Assembly (NCBI GenBank): GCA_036377075.1
Contig: DASUZB010000028.1
Location: 1 to 45,569 of the forward strand
Length of the DNA stretch: 45,569 bases
Reading direction: 5' to 3'
Source of the DNA: DASUZB01 sp036377075
Lineage (GTDB): Bacteria; Actinomycetota; CALGFH01
In this document: piece after piece, positions 40,765 to 45,569 of the stretch
Layout of the letters: every line of letters starts with the position of its first letter
Position numbering within the stretch: position 1 is the stretch's first letter
The notes under the pieces: generated by a model
Database searches by the model: none
What the model saw: the letters and a program-made list of their open reading frames with translations, nothing else
What the model was told of the DNA's origin: nothing
Translations under genes and position numbers: made by a program

Positions 40765-42318
40765 CTACAGCGCCGCGGCGCCCTTGGCGGCGACCGCCAG
40801 GCCGACGACCACGATCAGGGACGCGGTGGCGAGGGGGAGCAGCCGGCCGGCGGCGCCGGTCCACCCCGGCCGCCGCAGCGCCACCCGCCGGTCGACCGAG
40901 CGCCGCGCTCGCAGCAGGAACAACCCGACGCCGGTCAGGGTGGCGGCCATGCCGGCGCCGTACGCCACCACCAGCAGCACCCCGAACCAGGCGTGCCCCA
41001 GCGCGGTCGCGCCGAGCAGCACCACCACCGCCGACGGGCTCGGCACCAGCCCGCCGGCGAACCCGAGCGCGACCAGCCCCCGCCGGCTCATCGCCGGCCC
41101 TGGCGCACCGCCGGCCGGGTGCGCATGGCTGCCGCGGTCGGCAGTGCCGTGGCCCTGCCCCCTGGCCGGCTCCCCGGACGCGGGATGCTCGCCTGGGCCA
41201 GCGACGCGCTCGTGACCTCCTGGTCCGTGGACGTGGCCGCCCGGCCCGTGGTCGTGGGCGCGGCCGTGGAGGGCGCGGCGCAGCAGGCTGACGCCGACGC
41301 CGGCCAGGAGCAGGCCGCTGGCCAGGCCGAGGACGGGGTAGACGCGCTCGGGGGCGAGCGCCCGGGAGGCGGCGAGGACGGCGCCGAGCAGCAGCACCCC
41401 GGCGGTGTGGGTGGCGGTCACGATGCCGCCGATGGCGGCCGCCTGGCGCACCGAGCCGCGCAGGCCGACCAGGTAGGCGGCCATCACCGTCTTGCCGTGG
41501 CCGGGCGCGAGCGCGTGGGCCGCGCCGAGCACCGTCGCCAGCGCGAGGGCGAGCAGCGCGAAGCCGACGGTGAGGCGCTGGCGGGCGACCAGCGCGGTGA
41601 ACGCCGCCGTGGCGCGGTCGACCCCGACCGGGCGGCCGCTGCGGCGCCGGGCACCGATACCGCGGTCGCCGTCGCGCAGGGGCGCGCCGCCCGGCCGGAA
41701 GCTGACCGTGGCGCGGACCTGGTCGAGGGGGGAGCGCAGCAGGTCCTGCGGGTAGGCGGTGAGGCGGGCGCTGGTCGAGCGGGCGGGCACGTCCGCGGAC
41801 TCGATGGTGGTCCGGTCGCCGGCCGCGGTGACCTCACGCCAGCCGATGCGGCCGTCGGCGTTGCCGTCCCGGTAGCGAAGCGTGCGGCGGCCGTCCCCGG
41901 CGGGCAGCGGCGCCGCCAGCTCGCACTCGAGCCGCAGGGTGGTCAGGCCGCCCTGCCCCTGGGGGAAGGCGAGGCGGGCGGCGCCCGCCTCGAAGCGCAG
42001 CGGCCGGCCGCCGACCTGGGCGTCGAGCCGCCCGGCGATCCGCGGGCACTCGTGCCCGCGCCAGCTGGCCGCCTCGGCCTCGCCGACCGTACCGTCGCCG
42101 TCCGCGTCGATCGCCTGCCGGGCCTGGAAGGCGGGGATCTCCGCCATGTCGACGACGTAGTCGACCAGCACCCGGTCGGGCTGGACGCGCAGCCCGCTGT
42201 AGCGGTTGACGGTGAAGTTGCCGAGCGGGTGCGCCGCGGCCGCCCCGGCCGGCAGCAGCAGCAACGCGAGCACCACCGCGCCGAGCACGGCCGCCCGGAT
42301 GCCCCTGGCGCGGCTCAC
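40765..42318 (-). CDS. NicO-type nickel/cobalt transporter with EF-hand loops
   Basis: A 517-residue membrane protein of the NicO/RcnA class, which moves Ni or Co across the membrane. It has a signal-like N terminus, then an extracytoplasmic domain of about 200 residues containing two canonical EF-hand loops (DADGDGTVGEAE at 71-82 and DGNADGRIGWRE at 151-162). The transporter core follows: HALAPGHGKTVMAAYLVG, a cytoplasmic-type loop very rich in His/Gly (HGRAHDHGPGGHVHGPGGHE), and FAGGLVPSPSAVVVLLGA. The GTG start overlaps the stop of the TPR gene (GTGA), so the two are co-translated. Transport direction and metal cannot be decided; RcnA-like proteins export. Confidence 0.87.
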   Translation of the reverse strand: MSRARGIRAAVLGAVVLALLLLPAGAAAAHPLGNFTVNRYSGLRVQPDRVLVDYVVDMAEIPAFQARQAIDADGDGTVGEAEAASWRGHECPRIAGRLDAQVGGRPLRFEAGAARLAFPQGQGGLTTLRLECELAAPLPAGDGRRTLRYRDGNADGRIGWREVTAAGDRTTIESADVPARSTSARLTAYPQDLLRSPLDQVRATVSFRPGGAPLRDGDRGIGARRRSGRPVGVDRATAAFTALVARQRLTVGFALLALALATVLGAAHALAPGHGKTVMAAYLVGLRGSVRQAAAIGGIVTATHTAGVLLLGAVLAASRALAPERVYPVLGLASGLLLAGVGVSLLRRALHGRAHDHGPGGHVHGPGGHERVAGPGEHPASGEPARGQGHGTADRGSHAHPAGGAPGPAMSRRGLVALGFAGGLVPSPSAVVVLLGATALGHAWFGVLLVVAYGAGMAATLTGVGLFLLRARRSVDRRVALRRPGWTGAAGRLLPLATASLIVVVGLAVAAKGAAAL

Positions 42319-43727
42319 CCGACCGCTCCAGGAGCGGGCACGCGCACGCCGAGGCGCTTGGCCAGGGCGAGGGCGGCGGGGCGCTCGCCGATGGTGCCGG
42401 CCGCCCCGGTCACGTACGGGTTGATGGCCAGGGCGGTGGCGAGGTGCTGGCGGGCCGGCGCGGTCATGCCGAGGTCGGCCTCGACGGCGGCCAGGTGGTA
42501 CCAGAGCAGCGCGTCGCGGGTGCCGAGCCGCAGGGCGGCACGGGCGTGGGGGAGGGCCTCGCGCGCCCGGCCGGCCTGGCGCAGCGCCCACGCCAGGGCG
42601 TCGTCGGCGTAGACGGTCGGCCGCGCCACCCTGGCGCGGCGGGCCATCGCGACGGCGCGGGCGGGGTCGCCGCCAGGCTGGCGGGCGTGGTCGGCCTCGA
42701 AGCGGGCCAGCTCCAGGTCGACGGCCACGCCGTTGGCGCGGTTGAGCTGCTCGATCGCGCGCACCAGCCGGTACTGGCGGGCCGCCTCGGCGTGGTGGCC
42801 GAGGGCGGCCTGGACGTCGCCGAGCAGGCCGACGGTGCCCGGCAGGGGCAGCCGCTGCGCGGCCGCGTCGAGCTGCCGCGCCGCGGCGGCGAGGTGGCCG
42901 CGCGCGGCCGCGACCCGGGCGACGCCGACCTCGGCGGCGCCGTAGCCCGGCTGGCCGGCGAGCGCCTCGCGGTAGGCGGCCTCGGCGTCGCCGAGGCGCC
43001 CGGCGCCGAGCTGCAGGTCGCCGACGATGGTGCGGAGGTAGGCGACGTCGCCGGGGGCGCCGGCGCCGGCGGTGACCGCCTGGCGCATCGCCTCGAGCGC
43101 GCCGGCGGCGTCGCCGTGCAGCTCGCGCAGGTAGGAGACGCGCGCCAGGCTGGGGAGGTCGGGCCGCAGGTCGACCATGCGCTGGACGCTGGCGAGGGCG
43201 TCGTCGTAGCGGCCGAGCTCGACCTGGGCGTCGACCAGCACGCCGAGCGGCTCGGCGGCGTCGGGGCTGGCGCGGTGGGCGCGCTCGCCCCAGGCGAGCG
43301 CGGCGCGGAAGTCGTGGCGGGCAAGGTCGAGCAGGCCCAGCGCGATCATGGTGCGGGCCTGGCCTGGGCGGGCGGCCTGGCTCTGGCGCAGCGCCCGGTC
43401 GGCCTTGGCGTACCAGGTCGGGTCGGCGGTCTCGCGCGCCCTGGTGAGGTAGGCGATCCCCAGCTCGGCGAGGAGGCGCGGCTCGCCGGGGCGGGCGCGC
43501 AGCTCGTCCTGGAGCTGCGCCACCCGTGCGGTGGAGCTGGTCGCCGCCGGCGGCGCGGTGCGGTCCTGGAGGGGCCGGCCGCGGCCGGCCAGGAGGAAGT
43601 TTCCGGTGAGCAGGCCCACCAGGGCGGTGACGGCCGCCACGGTGGCCAGGCGCCCGCTGCGCGACCCCTTCGGGAGGGGCCCGGCGGGACGGGCCCCTCC
43701 CTTCAGGAGGGTCGAGCTACGAGCCAA
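42315..43727 (-). CDS. membrane-anchored TPR protein
   Basis: A tetratricopeptide-repeat protein of up to 470 residues. A hydrophobic segment near residues 28-48 anchors it; about eight helical hairpins of TPR type follow (for example GRLGDAEAAYREALAGQPGYG and GRAREALPHARAALRLGTRD), expected to form a protein-binding superhelix. TTG 43727 overlaps the DUF4331 gene by eleven bases but lacks a ribosome binding site; GTG 43640 inside the anchor is an alternative. Its 3' end overlaps the NicO gene start. The role is probably scaffolding within the DUF4331-TPR-NicO group. Confidence 0.82.
   Translation of the reverse strand: MARSSTLLKGGARPAGPLPKGSRSGRLATVAAVTALVGLLTGNFLLAGRGRPLQDRTAPPAATSSTARVAQLQDELRARPGEPRLLAELGIAYLTRARETADPTWYAKADRALRQSQAARPGQARTMIALGLLDLARHDFRAALAWGERAHRASPDAAEPLGVLVDAQVELGRYDDALASVQRMVDLRPDLPSLARVSYLRELHGDAAGALEAMRQAVTAGAGAPGDVAYLRTIVGDLQLGAGRLGDAEAAYREALAGQPGYGAAEVGVARVAAARGHLAAAARQLDAAAQRLPLPGTVGLLGDVQAALGHHAEAARQYRLVRAIEQLNRANGVAVDLELARFEADHARQPGGDPARAVAMARRARVARPTVYADDALAWALRQAGRAREALPHARAALRLGTRDALLWYHLAAVEADLGMTAPARQHLATALAINPYVTGAAGTIGERPAALALAKRLGVRVPAPGAVG
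43672..43701 (-). terminator. 12-base perfect hairpin after DUF4331
   Basis: GGGAGGGGCCCG and its exact complement pair around a 6-base loop, starting 16 bases after the DUF4331 stop on the reverse strand. It falls inside the first codons of the TPR frame if TTG 43727 is the start. It looks like a terminator or mRNA-stabilising stem that lowers expression of the downstream genes; no T-run follows. Confidence 0.5.
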
Positions 43728-45153
43728 GAGGGTGGTGGGTGTGGTCGTAGCCCTGGTGGGGCGTTGCGAGGTACGGGAACGACGCCAGGAACGGCTTGTC
43801 GTTGGCCTGCACCCCGTCGGTGAGCAGGTTGTTGGGTGCCTTGTTGAAGTCGGGCGTGAACGGCGTGCCGCCGGCCAGCGCGCGCAGCTCGATGTCGGTG
43901 ACGTCGTCGGCGAGCCGGCGCCCGTTCGGGAACCCGTCCATCTGCCCGGCGAGCAGGCCCAGCGGGTCCTGCTTGTCGGGCGGGGTCGCCGGGATGCCCA
44001 TGTTGAGGCGGATCATCTCGGACGGCTTGACGTTGGCCGGCTGGTTCAGGCCGGGGATGCCGGTGAGGAAGATGGTGGCGATGTCGTTGCGCGGCGCCGC
44101 CGGGACCTTCACCCCGGGGTACAGGACGGGGATCAGCCGGGCGGGCTCGGGGTCGAGCACGAAGTTCCCGAACTGGGCGTCGTCCGCCGGGTCGGAGGCG
44201 TTGAAGCGGTCCTTCTTGCCGAGCGGGATGACGACCTCGTTCACCAGGGGCATGCCCAGGCGCGAGACCCGCACCCAGCTGCCGAAGGTGCGCGGCTGGT
44301 CGCCCGTGGACGACAGCACCTTGACCTGGCGCCGCTCGCTGGCGGCGTAGACGCCGATCACGGCGTCCGGGTCCTTGGGACCGGTCAGCGGCTGGTGGTC
44401 GTGGGTCAGCTCGGTGATGGGCACCTGCAGGACGATGCTGTGGGTGTTGTAGCCGCCCACGCCGTCGACGCCCCTCGCGGTCGGCTGCTTGATCAGGTGC
44501 GCCTGGTTCAGCGGGCGCAGCCCGAGCAGGTCGAAGACCGAGCCGAGGTCGACGAAGAAGGGGTCGTCCCGCTGGCCGGCGAAGACCTTGCCGCCGCCCT
44601 TGAGGCTGGCGACCGCCTGGGCGGCCAGGGCCTCGTAGCCGGGCGTGGAGCGCGGGCCGATGTTCACCGGCGGGGTGGCCAGGCCGCTGGCCACCATCTG
44701 GCGGTTGCCGTGCTCGACCTTGGCGATCGAGTAGGACTGGCGGATGTTGAAGTCCGGGTCGTTCAGCGAGGTGATGGGCCCGGTGTTGTACAGGAAGGTG
44801 TTGCGGTTCTGGATCTGGGTGCGGAAGCGGAACTCGTAGACGATGTCGTCCACGGCGTCGCCGTCGTTGTCGACGTTGAGCGTGTACTTGACGTCGTCAC
44901 CGAACTTGTTGAAGTTCGGGCCGCCGGCCGGCTCCTCCAGCGGGATCCAGTTGCCCACGATGGTGACGGTGTCGGGCCGGTCGGGGCTGCGGAAGACGTA
45001 GGTGTCGGTGTTGTCGGCCACGGGGTCCTCGGAGATGAGCTGGGCCTCCCGGTGGCTCGACGCGCGGCTCGGCGAGAGGGTGGTCAGCGACGCGAGCAGC
45101 CCCAGCGTCGCCACCACGCTCACCACCGCCACGAACCTGCGGTACCTGGACAA
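43717..45153 (-). CDS. DUF4331-family secreted protein
   Basis: A 478-residue exported protein matching the DUF4331 family, whose function is unknown. A signal peptide (MSRYRRFVAVVSVVATLGLL onward, cleavage near residue 32) is followed by the family's SSHREAQLISEDPVADNTDT and TYVFRSPDRPDTVTIVGNWI stretches. An aspartate-rich VDNDGDAVDDIVYEF segment near residue 95 resembles a calcium-binding loop, and the C terminus is His-rich (HQGYDHTHHPLGS). TTG 45153 is supported by AAGGAGAAGG upstream. Hairpins flank the gene on both sides. TPR and NicO genes follow. Confidence 0.86.
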   Translation of the reverse strand: MSRYRRFVAVVSVVATLGLLASLTTLSPSRASSHREAQLISEDPVADNTDTYVFRSPDRPDTVTIVGNWIPLEEPAGGPNFNKFGDDVKYTLNVDNDGDAVDDIVYEFRFRTQIQNRNTFLYNTGPITSLNDPDFNIRQSYSIAKVEHGNRQMVASGLATPPVNIGPRSTPGYEALAAQAVASLKGGGKVFAGQRDDPFFVDLGSVFDLLGLRPLNQAHLIKQPTARGVDGVGGYNTHSIVLQVPITELTHDHQPLTGPKDPDAVIGVYAASERRQVKVLSSTGDQPRTFGSWVRVSRLGMPLVNEVVIPLGKKDRFNASDPADDAQFGNFVLDPEPARLIPVLYPGVKVPAAPRNDIATIFLTGIPGLNQPANVKPSEMIRLNMGIPATPPDKQDPLGLLAGQMDGFPNGRRLADDVTDIELRALAGGTPFTPDFNKAPNNLLTDGVQANDKPFLASFPYLATPHQGYDHTHHPLGS

Positions 45154-45172
45154 TTCCTTCTCCTTGTGAGGT

Positions 45173-45194
45173 CGTCCGGCCTGGATGCCGGACG
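45173..45194. terminator. hairpin upstream of the DUF4331 gene
   Basis: CGTCCGGC-CTGGAT-GCCGGACG is a perfect 8-base stem with a 6-base loop in the 88-base gap between the partial gene and DUF4331. It is well placed to terminate the transcript of the gene at the window edge. Confidence 0.5.
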
Positions 45195-45241
45195 GCTCGA
45201 TGGGACGAGCGGATGCGGCGAGCTGCCTCCTTCCCGCCGGT

Positions 45242-45569
45242 TCAGCCGGCGCTGGCTGGGTCGAGCCCGAGCACCCGCCAGGCGTCGCCGAGCGGGGCGA
45301 CCACCACGGAGAAGCGGGTCCTCGGTCCCTGGACCGGCACGAGCCGGGCCCAGGTCTGCACCTCCGGCCCGAAGGCCGAGAGGTAGGGCTGCGGGTCGTC
45401 GGCGCGGTCGAAGCCGCGCGTGGCCGACACCTTCCAGGCGCCGTGTTCGCGGCAGGGCACGCCGGCGAGGTCGGCCGGGCCGTACAGCTCGGCGGTGGCC
45501 TGCAGGGCGGCCGCCCCGGCGGTGTCGCAGCGCTCCAGCCGGTCGACCCAGGCCTGCACCGCCGCTGGC
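45242..45569 (-). CDS. partial gene, hypothetical protein
   Basis: The C-terminal part (about 108 residues) of a protein whose start lies beyond the right edge; the frame is open to the edge, and a GTG at 45559 is only an internal candidate. The visible piece begins with a helical stretch VQAWVDRLERCDTAGAAALQ, has two Cys, and ends in alternating hydrophobic strands (RFSVVVAPLGDAWRVLGLDP), a layout seen in small NTF2-like or lipoprotein domains. I do not recognise the family. It is on the same strand as the DUF4331 gene but separated from it by a hairpin. Confidence 0.6.
   Translation of the reverse strand, partial: PAAVQAWVDRLERCDTAGAAALQATAELYGPADLAGVPCREHGAWKVSATRGFDRADDPQPYLSAFGPEVQTWARLVPVQGPRTRFSVVVAPLGDAWRVLGLDPASAG

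Overview
This window looks like a chromosomal segment of a very GC-rich actinobacterium (Actinomycetota). The evidence is the extreme G/C bias at third codon positions, frequent GTG/TTG starts, chains of genes overlapping by a few bases, an encoded tRNA without CCA, and gene order. The order hisI - trpE - small Trp membrane protein - trpC - trpB - trpA, followed later by polA - rpsA - coaE - uvrB - metallo-beta-lactamase - uvrA, matches a well-known conserved stretch of the Mycobacterium tuberculosis chromosome, here opened up by several insertions. I cannot place it to a genus.

Layout. 1-10532: an orphan gene, hisI, trpE and a Trp-operon membrane protein; then a gap holding two decayed reverse-strand gene remnants (epimerase and ECF sigma factor); a two-component system; and trpC, trpB2, trpB, trpA. 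No trpD, trpG or trpF is present. 10533-13098: an orphan single-pass membrane protein, a convergent THUMP-type RNA methyltransferase, and tRNA-Leu(CAA). 13099-18642: a complete branched-chain amino-acid ABC transporter (livKHMGF). 18705-21385: a polar amino-acid ABC transporter (binding lipoprotein, permease, ATPase). 21386-25812: a hairpin-rich gap, an RsbW-type anti-sigma kinase, polA, and a convergent SigB/SigF-type sigma factor. 26282-30094: rpsA, coaE, a HAD hydrolase and a DUF2785 protein. 30102-39856: murA (reverse), uvrB, a MecA/PBP2a-like transpeptidase, a lipoprotein and metallo-hydrolase (reverse), and uvrA. 39868-45569 (all reverse): a GNAT acetyltransferase, a NicO-type metal transporter with EF-hand loops, a TPR protein, a DUF4331 protein and one gene cut by the window edge.

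How the parts connect. The two halves of the trp set supply most tryptophan-branch enzymes; trpC appears to start from its own leaderless promoter. The anti-sigma gene and the sigma gene lie on either side of polA, and each is preceded by the same promoter signature (CGTTT, 17 bases, GGGTA), which predicts an autoregulated SigB/F stress circuit. Four genes (trpC, polA, the HAD hydrolase, the GNAT gene) share a -10 hexamer placed 6-7 bases before the start codon, as expected for leaderless mRNAs. The least understood part is the DUF4331 - TPR - NicO cluster, whose products carry several apparent metal-binding features. Most of the remainder is housekeeping: DNA repair, replication, translation, CoA and cell-wall synthesis.
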